DNA of 64,000 nucleotides from Lunularia cruciata (taxonomy: Eukaryota > Streptophyta > Marchantiopsida > Lunulariales > Lunulariaceae). Position numbers and translations under genes: made by a program. Shown here piece by piece: positions 11,014 to 21,299 of the stretch (within the stretch, counting starts at the first letter, position 1; each line of letters begins with the position of its first letter). The DNA lies in NCBI GenBank assembly GCA_948567375.1, contig OX419759.1:51302593-51366592 (forward strand), written 5' to 3'. Below the pieces are notes generated by a model, which was not told the DNA's origin, did no database searches, and worked only from the letters and a program-made list of their open reading frames with translations.

Positions 11014-13962
11014 AGGTGACCTCGTACAAGTTGCGTAATACACATGAAGACAGTCGCTGACTTGGTACAATAATACGCAGTTAATGGAAATGCATGATTC
11101 ATGAGCTACAGTGTATCGTGCAAGAGCAGCTGTGGCGGACGGAAGAGAGAAATTATGGGGGTAGGGTTGCAAAAGCATGCAATGGACGGGACGGAAGAAT
11201 AATTGCATAGCGTTTGCCTTGTGTCTGCTGGTCGTTATGTCCTTATACGCTGCAACAGCTCTGCAGATTCTAAACGAACACAACCGTAGTACTGTACTGT
11301 AGTTCTGGACACAAAGGGGAGATTTTGTGATGCATCTTGTCACCTGATCGAGCAGACCAGCAACGAGCAAAATGATGGAATGATTATAGAGGGGAAGACG
11401 CAAAAGCAGAAAGCGCTTTTGCAGTAGTGAGAGCTACGGTACGATCTGGGAGGTTAAGTGCACGATGCTCGACAGCGGTAGATTTGTGTGGGTTCGTGGC
11501 GGGCAATTCACACCACAGAATGGGGAGAAGAAGTCGGGAGAGGAGGATTTGGATGTGGCTACGGTTCCCTGGCCGCAGATACCAACGAGGTAGGAGTCAA
11601 GAAAGGGAATGGGTTGTCGTCACTCATGAACTGGAAAGGGATGCCAGGAGAAGTTTGGTGCGCATACTACACCCTTGACACAGATAGAACCACGACAATT
11701 CAAGACCGGGGACATAGAAAGAGATGGTAAGTAACTGGGTTGCAGGTAGGAGGTAGTACTTTACCGGCAGGATTAGCTCATGATATTTGTTGTTGTTGAA
11801 GAGGAAGGAGAAAGAGATGAAGAAGAGGTAGTTTTGCGTAGAGAGGGGGAGCTGCTGCTTACGCTGACTCTCTATGGCTTCGAATAAGGAGGGGGGAATG
11901 CGAGGCGAATTGATGCAGATACATCTTCATCTTCTATCGAGGACGAAGCTCGTGTTGAAAAGGTTAACGAACTCGTGAGAACAGATGAAGCGGTAGAAGA
12001 TCCACTGGGACCCTCAGTTCCATCATAGGACATAAGATGAAGTGTGTGAAGCATTTGGTTGGAGATTTTTATAAAGGAGAGCCGAGCTTACAGGTGACGT
12101 GTGGTGGAGCCCGCCGGGTTGGGTGGGTTGAACAGAACAGCAACAAGGGAAACAGTGGCTACTGGACAGGATCAGCACAACAGAGAAGGGGAGGGAGTGA
12201 GAATCGGCGAAATTTAATTGTCGAAAGGAGCATGCATGCGGCCAAACCACTGCTGTCCAATACTTGATTTACTATGACTGCACGCAAACAGGAGGGCCAA
12301 AAACAGAGACTGGCGGCCGTCTGTGCTCAAAAGAGATAAAGCACAGAAGCCCAACGACAGCACAATTGCTATAGTGGTGTGGGGTACGTCAGCGCGAGAA
12401 ATAAAGCAAGCGCTCTGCTCACTGAGCGCGTCTTTACCTCATCCGTAATCCCCATTATTTCCCCCTGGGAAAGGTGGAAACAAAAATTCCTGTAAAGGAA
12501 TAAGGGAACGAATTCACATGTTCAATGCGAGATGTCGTAACCATCCGGCCAAACCAACGGGATCTCTGAAGGAATGGAAGTCACAAGAAGTATCGAGATG
12601 CAGCCTCACTTCAGTTAAACAGAAGGAATCGGAGAAGGAATGAGAAAGAAGACGTGGCGAGATGTCGCCGGCAGATAGGGGCAAAGTTGGACACTAAAAC
12701 CCTTCAAGAGTAAGTTTAGTGTACTAAACTAGACGATGTAGTCAAAAGATCCTGTCAGAGTGGGGGGGGTGGGGTGTGCTGCGGCGACCTTTACATGAGA
12801 AAAGGAGGGAAGACAAGATGAGATGAGCAGGGAGAGGACTGATGAGAAGATAGAAATCGTTGAAGGTAAGCAAGGAATGCACGGGCAAGGATGGTGGGGC
12901 CAACGAAATGTAAAGACAAGCTGCTGCTTGAATTTGAGAGGGGCTGGCGTCAGGAAGGAAGGAACAGAGGACGGTGGAGGACCTGGTCATCAGCAAGAAT
13001 AACAGGAACGGCCATCCACGTCTCTGCCTGCTGAACTCATCATGCGCACCACAAGCGCACCATCCACTGCAGCAACTGATAATAAATAGAAGCCAACTGC
13101 AAGGCTGCGAATTCGCTGGTTGGACTCAAGGACTGTCCCCGCCCCAACTTGGCTTGGCTCGTTATCATATATGTGCCCCAAATTCGCAGCTACCGACGCT
13201 GATTCGCAAAAGCAATACGTTATCTTGCGTACGATTCGAGAATCGTTTACTCTCCTACGATTTTAACGATTCTCCACATTCTGCAGATTATGTTCCCGCG
13301 ACGCATAGTAGACGGGATGCTCATAATCCTACTCCAGATATCGTTGCCTGAAAGAATGTCACCCCTCCCCATCCCCACTAAAGCAAATCCACTGCTCTCT
13401 GCCTCGTGGCGACCATTTCCTAAACAGTGGACTTCAAACTACTGTACAGTACTTCGACCTTGGCTGCGCAAGGCTTGAAGATGAGTTTAGGTCCTAGCTG
13501 ACGAATAGCCGTTACAGTGACCAACCTGATCGCTGCGTTTTTCCAGTCCGCAGCATAAACTCCGGTTGTCTGCTTACATCATTACACAGACCAGACTACC
13601 GGCAAAGTCAGAGCCCTACGGTAGACAGACAGACCACATTTCACAATCGTCACTCTCTGATCAAAATTGAAGCCGATTGCGATAAAGTGACAAAACTTCA
13701 CGAAATCACAGAATCTCGAACTTGATGCTAAGTAAGAAGAGAAGTACTCGAGAGAAATGCCAGCTTCAGACGTAAGAGTGGGGGAAGCTTTTGTTTATGA
13801 ACATCCAATGGACTTGACTTTGAAGTAGAAATGTCACTTTACTGTGCTCGTCTCGCGGTGCAGATGGTGACGTATGCCCAAACATGATCATTCTCGACGG
13901 ATGGAGATGATGCATCTGAGGATATGGCAGTTACCTTGAAATTGTCCCATGCTTGCATCGTT
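11014..13962. other. Mixed-composition DNA, no recognised gene except a possible small frame
   Basis: Several frames of 60-125 codons are open on either strand, but none has a motif I recognise. The longest plus-strand frame (12974-13351) lacks an early ATG. The composition resembles plant promoter and untranslated DNA more than the AT-rich repeats to the right. Confidence 0.35.
11872..12054 (-). CDS. Possible small serine-rich protein (60 codons) behind a TATA-like box
   Basis: The minus-strand frame begins with ATG at 12054 (a second ATG follows at 12033). It encodes a Ser/Thr-rich, mildly acidic peptide with 'GPSGSSTASS' and 'SSIEDEDV', ending in PPPYSKP. A TATA-like sequence, TTTATAAAAA, lies at 12075-12066, only about 12 bases before the first ATG. 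The second ATG is therefore the more natural start if that box is used. I do not recognise a family. It could equally be an exon of a larger gene or a chance frame. Confidence 0.25.
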   Translation of the reverse strand: MLHTLHLMSYDGTEGPSGSSTASSVLTSSLTFSTRASSSIEDEDVSASIRLAFPPPYSKP

Positions 13963-14856
13963 TTACAGTACCAACTCCCCCGAAGCTCTTAGTTGCAGCT
14001 CCAGGGGATAGTAGGCTGCTTCAAAGCGGTAGCAAGCTTGTTCATATGGCTAAATTTATAGATGATGGTAAACGACCTGGCTCAAACGGGGTTTCACGAT
14101 CACAGCGCGGAGCTTCAATGATAATTGTTTGGCAATCATCATGATATGCGACATCGTTTGAAGTGAGAAGTAAACCATTTCTAGGAGCGATTTTTGCGTT
14201 TTCATCGAGCTCTAACATAACATTACGTGGTGAAGGGACAATCGGAAAGAAGCACCGTCTGCAATCAGTATCTTTGAAATTTCTCTCCTGCATCTAATAT
14301 CCAGAAGGTGCCTGCCTTCCAAGAGCTTTCCAGAAGCCCTCCTACTCTCGATAGTTTTCTCTGCTTCTTCAGTCTAGTACCACGCTAATGTGGATTAATC
14401 AAGAAGTAATCAAGATGCTTAAACCAGTCTCAAATGTTCCTGTCATGGACGTATAACTTATAAAATCAAGTACTCACTTACACTGATAAATTTGGATTCT
14501 ACTGAGATTGTCATCATGATGACACTCGGAGTACTTTCCACAGCGTGACGTGAGTGCTTTCACACTGTATCATCATCTCGGAACTTATCATCAAGATAGG
14601 TTACGCACTACCTGTTGTAAAAGGACACATACATATCGACGGTAAACCAAAAGTTTATGGCAACCAACAATACCTGCTCTTCAGTGGTTTTTCCAGTTCT
14701 CAAACTCCCTGTATCTTCTCCCTTCAACTGATTCTCACATGCGTTGCGTGATATTGCAGTCATCCTGTGCTCTGGCTCTTGTAAAATGCTGTAACCTTCG
14801 ACGCTTCCCACCACCCGCACCGCGATTCCCGCCTCATTGCAATATTTCGTGGGCAT
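13963..14856 (-). CDS. Probable three-exon host gene, unknown function
   Basis: Proposed exons on the minus strand are 14856-14674, 14293-14077 and 14015-13963. Exon 1 opens with ATG, reads MPTKYCNEAGIAVRVV and GYSILQEPEHR, and ends at a CAG|GTATTG donor in phase 0. Exon 2 begins after ATTAG| in phase 0, reads RRCFFPIVPSPRNVML, LTSNDVAYHDD and TIIIEAPRCDRETP, and ends at CCAG|GTCGTT in phase 1. Exon 3 starts after GCAG| in the matching phase and ends YYPLELQLRASGELVL, stop. The product would be 150 residues. The composition and codon pattern look coding, and the phases agree at both junctions, but the second intron is only 61 bases with a weak donor. Without that splice, exon 2 would run to a stop at 14042. 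I recognise no domain. A pair of E2F-like sites flanks the start codon. Confidence 0.4.
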
Positions 14857-14907
14857 ATAACCAAGAGGTGATCAAAATTGCGCGACAGGCACAAATGAGG
14901 CGGGAAT
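14825..14907. promoter_or_regulatory. 14-bp perfect inverted repeat containing two E2F-like sites
   Basis: ATTCCCGCCTCATT (14825-14838) and its exact inverse AATGAGGCGGGAAT (14894-14907) are 55 bases apart and surround the ATG at 14856. Each arm contains TTCCCGCC, close to the E2F consensus TTTSSCGC. The arrangement suggests a regulatory site for an S-phase gene, or a hairpin in the 5' leader. Confidence 0.4.
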
Positions 14908-16336
14908 GGTGCTGACTATAAGATCTCTGTAGCGATTTGGTTCGTGTTCTTCGCTGTGATCGCAGCTGTCCTCTATAGATAAAAGTGTTAATTTATAGCT
15001 GGTTAAATGTACCATTACTTTAAGATACTAGGGGGGACTTGCTGGTTTCTTATTGTTCGCCGTGGACGCAGCTTTCCCCTATCGATGGAATGTCAGGCAT
15101 AGATGTTCAGAGGTTTTAGACAAGAAATGTGGCGCAATGACTATTGCGGGCAGGTCATTTCGCTTATTACTCGATGCCTAATGTGGAAACGCAATGAATT
15201 TGTAATATCTGATCACCTTTCCTGCTCGAAACAGACTGGACAGTGGACGTTGGCTGTCAACATCCTCTGCATCGGCTCCTCAGAAAGTGCCCATCTGATG
15301 CATCCACTGTGAGCTATTTAGCTAGAGTACGTAAAGTTGCCGATACTTCCTAAACACCTACTCAAGAAGGTTAGAAGTCGACAGTTAGACAAGTATCTCG
15401 CCTCAAGAAGCTTGGTGTCGGCAGTTATACAAGGCCCTCCTTGCTTAACGACTCACGCGGCATACCTTACACCCATAACCAGTGCAGCACACCGTGCAAC
15501 AGTCAATGTCTCAATCACATCCGGCTGTCATGACCGAGTCTGGGTTGCTACTTGTGCTACGGTCAGACTTCGTACAGTCCCATGGAAGAAAGTCAATGCC
15601 AAGTTACAAGCGCTGCAGCTTTCACGATTGCAACTCACACAGTGACAGAACTCCACACGAATTCACCTACTTAGCAAAACAAATTAGGGAAGACGCGGAG
15701 CCGATCTTCCCTAATCTGCGTCTCACCCATGTACACATCTACGTCTTTCGGCGATAGCCGCGGTGTTGGCCTGCAAGTAGAATTTCGTTGAGGTATTTGT
15801 GATGTGACAACGCTAGAACAACTTCTGTTCAACTGCCAACGATCTCTACAACGACCAGGAGGTCCAAAGTCTCAACAGCTCACAACCCGTTTAGGCATGA
15901 TTTTAGCTCCCCTTGTTCCTTCCAAATGTCCCTGGATTCACTTTCAGGCGTGCATATTATCTCACGTCCGTCCAGTTGGCAATTTATTACATGTAAAATT
16001 TGTCCGTTAGTTTCATTCGGGAATTCACTTCATTTGCGAGTTTTCTATTTCACTCCACTTCACTTCGCCATCCTGATTAATTCTCAAACAAATGGGGAAG
16101 GGCTGATGTACAACAGAAGTATCCATCGGGTATCTCTATCATCTACCGAGTTCATGTCATAGTGGATTTGAACACTTGGTAAGTCGACGAATAAACAATG
16201 TTTCAGCAGCTTCATCCAATGAAACCAGATATTGATGGACACCTGTTATAGGGGATTCGGAGTATTACAAAGCTAAGTTCGGTCTAGCACTTCAGGGATT
16301 CGCAATAATGAGATATTTTACTGAATATCGTTCAAC
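14908..16336. other. No recognised gene; contains one strong hairpin
   Basis: Open frames on both strands up to about 100 codons have no motif. A perfect 11-bp stem, ATTAGGGAAGA (15683-15693) and TCTTCCCTAAT (15705-15715), with an 11-base loop is the only structure that stands out. Confidence 0.4.
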
Positions 16337-16719
16337 CTAACAAAAAGATTCGTTGTATCCCAGCTCCCAAAGGCCTTGTAAGGCTCTCCTCACGAACTTC
16401 CTCCTAATCTCTGCTTCATAAGCATGCTTGTACTGGCAATCAGACGCAACCACACATGTACTAGGATTTCTACGTGCAGGGCCGAGAATCAAAACTGTCT
16501 CTGATGTAAAAGAAATGACTGTCCAATCCGGTAAAAAATTACAATCGTATTGCTGTGCAGACAACACGAGCGCCCTTACTCAGATCTGGTGAGAACACAT
16601 CTGAATATTCAATCGCCAGACTCAATCTCTCGCTACGAAAACATATTTGTGAGCCAAGACGGAAATGTCTCATGAAATAGAACAGCAGTCCAGTCAATTT
16701 GCTACTATCTAAAAGGCAG
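16337..16719 (-). CDS. Coding-like frames, possible terminal exon or decayed host gene
   Basis: Two overlapping minus-strand frames look coded. The first is open from a possible acceptor CCTGCAG| (16720) to 16539, with LTGLLFYFMRHFRLGSQ and LSLAIEYSDVFSPDL. The second is open from a possible acceptor CTGCACAG| (16553) to a stop at 16337, with TVISFTSETVLILGPARR and AEIRRKFVRRALQGLWEL. They may be two exons separated by a short spliced segment, or one gene with a shifted frame between 16552 and 16539. I recognise no family. The position just beyond the 3' end of the gene at 17509-18360 leaves little room for upstream exons, which argues for a relic. Confidence 0.3.
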
Positions 16720-16826
16720 CAAACTGCAGGATAAAACGGGCCTTGAGAAAGAGTCCAGAATACCCGATAGACGACACCAACTGATGAACATTGACATAAA
16801 GCATAATAAACAAGAAGGGTTAAATC

Positions 16827-16832
16827 TTTATT
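16827..16832 (-). terminator. Candidate poly(A) signal AATAAA
   Basis: AATAAA on the minus strand, about 680 bases after the stop codon of the SPPSR gene at 17509, with an AT-rich surrounding. It is the first canonical hexamer I noticed in that direction and would give a 3' UTR of ordinary length for a plant. Confidence 0.3.
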
Positions 16833-17508
16833 TGCACAAAGGGTTTCTCACAAATTTGCTCTTACAATCTGCTGGCTGGCAGTAAAATACAAGGACCTCT
16901 TTTCAATGTCAGAAATTACAATAAGATACAAAGTGCACATCTGTACAACTAGTGGCCGTAAAAAATGGAAGACCTACACTCATGACTCATGTCTGCTCTT
17001 AGAAAATTCAAAACCCAGCTAATGGGAGAGCACATAAGATAACGTTCTTAATGGGCAAGCTTTGCAGCACCAATGGGAGTGAGCAAGAGCTTGCAAGTGG
17101 TCGCAAGGGGATGGGGTTAAATCTGATATGGTTTGTGTACAATGAACGCACTCGCAAGCTGGTACAGTCCAGATCTGCTTCCCGAAAGTACACAGGAATA
17201 TAAAAGAGTCACGACGAGCAGGGCACACAGTACCAACAGTATTGACATATGTACATATGCCACACTGTCGACAAGGCACACCTCTGCCGTGGCGAGCGCT
17301 AGTCTTTCCTTTCGTCCAGGAGAAAAATCCAAACGAGCTCCATGCTTGTAAGAATCAGAAACCTCTGTAGAAGAGACCGAAAGAGGACCAAAATTTAGGC
17401 CCACATCACCATAGTAAGTGACATACGCGAACCTCCTGTAAAGCCTCAAGTCTAAGATTAACAAGATGTGTTGATCTCTCGCACCAAGCCTGCCTTGCTT
17501 GCCTTTGG

Positions 17509-18360
17509 TCATGCAAGCGCAGGTACACTACACCGTGATTCTGCCGATGAAGCAAATCCCTCAACGCGAACCGATGGATTTGCTCCGTATGTAGGGCCAC
17601 AAGAAGACTTTTGCTGTGAAGAGAGTGAAGACAGCACCGAAGGTGCAGGAGGAATTCTCTGATGAATATGAGTAAACTGTACGTCATGAATAAGTGGGTT
17701 CCCGGAGCGGCTAGGAGGAGAGCCACAAAAATACGGTGGCGAGCATCCAAAATTTGACGAGTCTCCAAAACCACTCTGCATAGAAGTAATAAAACCGATG
17801 AGTTCCAGCGTCCAGTACCAACTGAACGAGATGACGAGTACGGGAGCAAATCAGCATCAGGACGAAAAAGGAGGTTCAGAGGTGTATAAACGTCTCCGAG
17901 TCTATGATACGTATTCAGGTTGCATGAGAGAGAAGAAACTCACCCTGCTTAGAAAAATGTCAAGAATCTCAAAACCAGCCTCCCCTTCGGCACGAACTTG
18001 AGAATTATGACTGCAAGAAGATAAAACAACGGTAAGTCACCTGAGACGATGAGGACGAAAGACTGTTCTTGTCATAGGATAAACACCATAACTCAGGAGA
18101 CCAAAGGATACAAGGCTTCAGTGTGTCAAGCTATTTGGGCCTCCTATCAGATCTGCGTTCAAAGAACATGTGAACAATATACTTCTAGCCGAGAAAGAGA
18201 CGGGAAAAGAGGGTACACACCTCCGTCGTCTGCGTGAAGGCTTTAAAAAGTCCGGGGCGGGACAAGAGACATTGGTTACTCTGCGGGGTTTCGGGCAGAT
18301 GACTTCCTCTTCGCATATATCATTACGGAAACCTGTCCGTACTCTTCGTCTCTCACTCAT
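17509..18360 (-). CDS. Plant-specific SPPSR/CPKPRR-motif protein, function unknown (two exons)
   Basis: Exon 1 is 18360-18221 and exon 2 is 17821-17509, with a 399-base GT-AG intron (donor GAG|GTGTGT, acceptor TTCAG|T). The phase is 2 on both sides, giving 150 residues. Near the N-terminus lie GFRNDICEEE and CPKPRR (residues 22-27), then a basic run before the splice. Exon 2 carries LELIGFITSM (52-61), CSPPYFCGSPPSRSGNPL (73-90), IHDVQF (91-96), a Ser/Pro-rich linker, VRVEGF (131-136) and the ending SVPALA. This order matches, from memory, a conserved family of small land-plant proteins of unknown role. I cannot give an accession. There is no signal peptide and no membrane segment. The frame remains open upstream of the ATG to 18516, after a possible acceptor, with KLEICARNLGRVQQLAALNN, so an upstream exon and a longer N-terminus are quite possible. 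Confidence 0.7.
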
Positions 18361-19819
18361 CTCGGCTCTGTTCTCTAAATTGTTCAACGCAGCCAGCTGC
18401 TGCACGCGCCCCAGGTTTCTCGCACAGATCTCCAGCTTTCTAAACTGTGTAACCCTGGTGATTAAGGGTACCCGCTTTCCTACGAATCCGCTTTGGCTAC
18501 TTAGTAGCCTCCTTGGCTGTCACCTGTGCCTGCCAAAGATGGTTCACGATCAATATGAACCAGGAAGGTATAACGATTTGCTCTGCTTGCCGGTGTTTGA
18601 AAGAGTGTCAAACGACCAAGGCCTTCTATACAAATGGATGGATATAACTACCATAAAGGTCACAGGCCGGACCTAGCTGTACACAGATCTGCACTATAAC
18701 CTTACGACTCGAGGCATACCACGAGCCCCCTATACAAGTGGAGACTACCACCGGAAGATTCGATCTACAACCCAGACAGTCCCCACTTTACAACATATTC
18801 CTCAGAGTCCTTACTGCGCCGCACACTTCCTTCTGGAAAATCTGAGAAGCGAACAAAACACGTTTAGACAACGGAAAAGGCAAAATAAGCTCAAAGTTTC
18901 AAACGGAAACGCGATGGAGAGAGCGAATATGCAGGAGTCAACATGCCCATTCTTCCAAGACTTCTTAAGGACACAAACTAGACGGCTCTTTGTTCTTTCA
19001 CACCAAAGTCCTGACAGCAGTTTCTGCACTGAACAATCATTTAAGAGGAGCTGACGGGCGGACCACTGCTCGAATGAATACTAAGAGTCAGGGAAAGATG
19101 ATAAGGACGGTCGGAGGATTCAAATATACGAGAGATTGCAGCTGGGAGCGTGAGAGTCACGGGTAAAACACGGTATCAATAGTTACAAATGAAGTGCGGT
19201 GGAGCTACAGAAACCTGATATTGGTGGACAGAGAACATCGCAAAGGCTAAAAATCTCAATCTAACTTCTTCTGACCGACTTGTCCCAGGGTTCATTTGAT
19301 TCTATGAGAGCTAGATTGATCTATTCGTGCATTTAGATTAACTGCTCATTAGGAAAGGGCAAGAGAGCAAGTTCACTGAGTTTAACCAGACAAGATCGAG
19401 ACATCTTCTAAACCGAGTGTGGGAAAGAGCTGGCAAGCAGAAACCGATATGATTTGGCGGCTCCTTGGAATCAACGTTCTCTATGCACCTGCTATCCTCG
19501 AATCGGTCCACCAATTGACTCCTATTAAGGGCCTATGTCCATTACTGAAACCTGTTGAGAACCTATAGTCGCATCGGTGCAGACTAAACGCTGGGAATAA
19601 GCTAAGGACAACAGCACACCTTTGAGTGGCATACCAGAACTAAAAAGGGCCGACCTCCCCAGACTTCAAATATGACCCACCCATAAGAGGACCCTTCGAA
19701 CAAGATAACTAGGAGTTGAACTAACAGTGGTGACACAAACTCCAGACAGCTTCACGACTTCCTACATGAAGACGGACTCAGTCCCCAGAAACATGTCCCA
19801 GGGGTAAAAAGCGTCAGCG

Positions 19820-20017
19820 ATGGAAACAGACCCTGTCAACTACGATGAGCCACCAAGCTTGCATGAATTATTGTCTTTCCCCGTGATTTTTGAAAAAATT
19901 GTCGTCCTCGCAGAACAAGGCTCCCGGCTTGGTCATTCACTACACAGCTTCTATCCTGATGGACCAGAAAGATTGTTGACACAGGAATGCCACCGATCTG
20001 TGTCCACGATTTCTTGA
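19820..20017 (+). CDS. Possible small protein (65 aa), unknown
   Basis: It starts ATGG after GCG, a favourable plant context. It is acidic at first (METDPVNYDEPPSLHELL), then has a hydrophobic helix-like stretch (FPVIFEKIVVLAEQGSRLG) and ends before TGA. Residue composition is balanced, unlike the Cys/Arg/Ser-rich chance frames nearby. No family is recognised. It lies on the opposite strand, in the upstream region of the SPPSR gene, so it could be an upstream divergent gene or one exon of it. Confidence 0.3.
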   Translation: METDPVNYDEPPSLHELLSFPVIFEKIVVLAEQGSRLGHSLHSFYPDGPERLLTQECHRSVSTIS

Positions 20018-20339
20018 GCTACTTGTGATCGTAATCCAAAAGACTGACTCTTGGGAGAGGGACGTACCATGCCACGGTGCGACGACGAGTGGTAGAGCAG
20101 TGAGCCAGAGCCAGGCAGGCCTGGGCAAGGCAGCCTTCTTGCTCGTCGCTCGCTAATGACTTGCTTTCCTGACTGGCTGGCTGGCTGAGAGCTTGCTGGC
20201 TTGGTAGCAAGATATCAAAGGAGCGAAGAGAGAGGGAAGGTGTAGGAGATATGAGACGAAAGGAAAGAGTGCAGCGTCGTCCGGAATCAGCAGGAAAATG
20301 TGCTATGAGAAGGTGAAGCAGAAGTCTCTCAGGATCTGC

Positions 20340-20900
20340 GGAGAGAAGAGGGGGAGGAGACGGAAGAAAGATGTGATTCAGGAGACGGGAAAAAGCTAAG
20401 GGAGCGGCGTCCAGAGCTGTACAAGAGCTCGAGCAGCAGGAGCAGTCGACGATGCCAGCGCGAGCGGGTCAGTCAATTCACTGCGGGAAAGGTGATGGAT
20501 GAAGAAAGAGAGGAAAGACAGAAAGATGATGGGAAACAATACTGTGATCATTCCAGATCCGGAGCGACTGACTGAAGAAATTCTACCGATGGGGAGATGA
20601 ATGGGAACAGGCCGAACCGAGAAGATGCGGCCAGAACGACCTTCCAGCGAGAAGGAAGGAAGCGCTCGCGAACGAACGAAGCGAGGGGCGGCAGGCAACC
20701 AACGCAAAGGATTGGAGTAGGTGGGAAACGGAGCCGCGCCACATGGCGTCCGCCGCGCGCTCTAACGGATTCCGTTAACCGCTTTCTGCCAAGCCCTAAT
20801 GTCCTTCCATCGTCTTTCAACGGCACTCCGTCTGCATTCTTTACTCTCCTCTGAGACTCTTTCTCGGACGTGGCCCATCAATCTCCTGGCCCGTTTAGGG
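20340..20900 (-). promoter_or_regulatory. Candidate promoter / 5' leader of the minus-strand gene, with an MSA-like palindrome
   Basis: This is a GC-rich block with CT-rich tracts on the minus strand, typical of plant promoters and leaders, including an acceptor-like pyrimidine run ending in CTCCGCAG near 20340. At 20763-20777 lies the palindrome TAACGGATTCCGTTA, two divergent AACGG cores. AACGG is the core of the mitosis-specific activator element bound by three-repeat MYB proteins. Assignment to the SPPSR gene, about 2 kb away, is inference. Confidence 0.3.
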
Positions 20901-21299
20901 ACAATGCGGATTCCGATTTGATTCCTGCTTGTTTAGGGCTGGCGCCGCCCAACTATGGGATGGTGTCTCTCCCCACCCGGTAAGCTGATTGTTTTCACTG
21001 CCGGAAGTACCACTCTGTATTACGAGGCCGGTCAATATTCGACTGGAGGAAAAACAAAACGCCGACCGACTTCTCACTCCCTTTCCTTCCAAATCTCCAG
21101 CTGACCTCGTTATCGAAGACATCGTCTTCCTTCGGGTCCGGGAAACTTCGGTTTGGCCCGATCCCTGGTAAGAGCTCCATTATGTAAAACAAAACATATT
21201 CCAAATTACCAAAAGGGTTGAAATCAACAGCCGTCCGATCTTCGAATCTGACCATCGGAGCCGGCTTTACTTGGTGAAACGTACATTTCCCACCTGAAG

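Noticed and set aside
10683-11403. Overlapping minus-strand frames of 139 and 159 codons rich in Arg-Pro-Ser-Val
   Set aside because: The repeated RPSVRPSV text is produced by the (GGAC)n microsatellite, and three frames are open together. No motif was found.
15683-15715. Hairpin ATTAGGGAAGA/TCTTCCCTAAT as another short-retroposon copy
   Set aside because: It shares GGGAAGA/TCTTCCC with the inner hairpin, but the flanking family sequence and target duplication are missing.
17117-17849. Minus-strand frames of 131 and 147 codons around the second exon of the SPPSR gene
   Set aside because: They overlap the motif-bearing frame in other frames or lie in its 3' untranslated part.
18170-18676. 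168-codon plus-strand frame
   Set aside because: It is antisense to the exon of the SPPSR gene and its open upstream extension. The minus strand has the recognisable motifs and matched splice phases.
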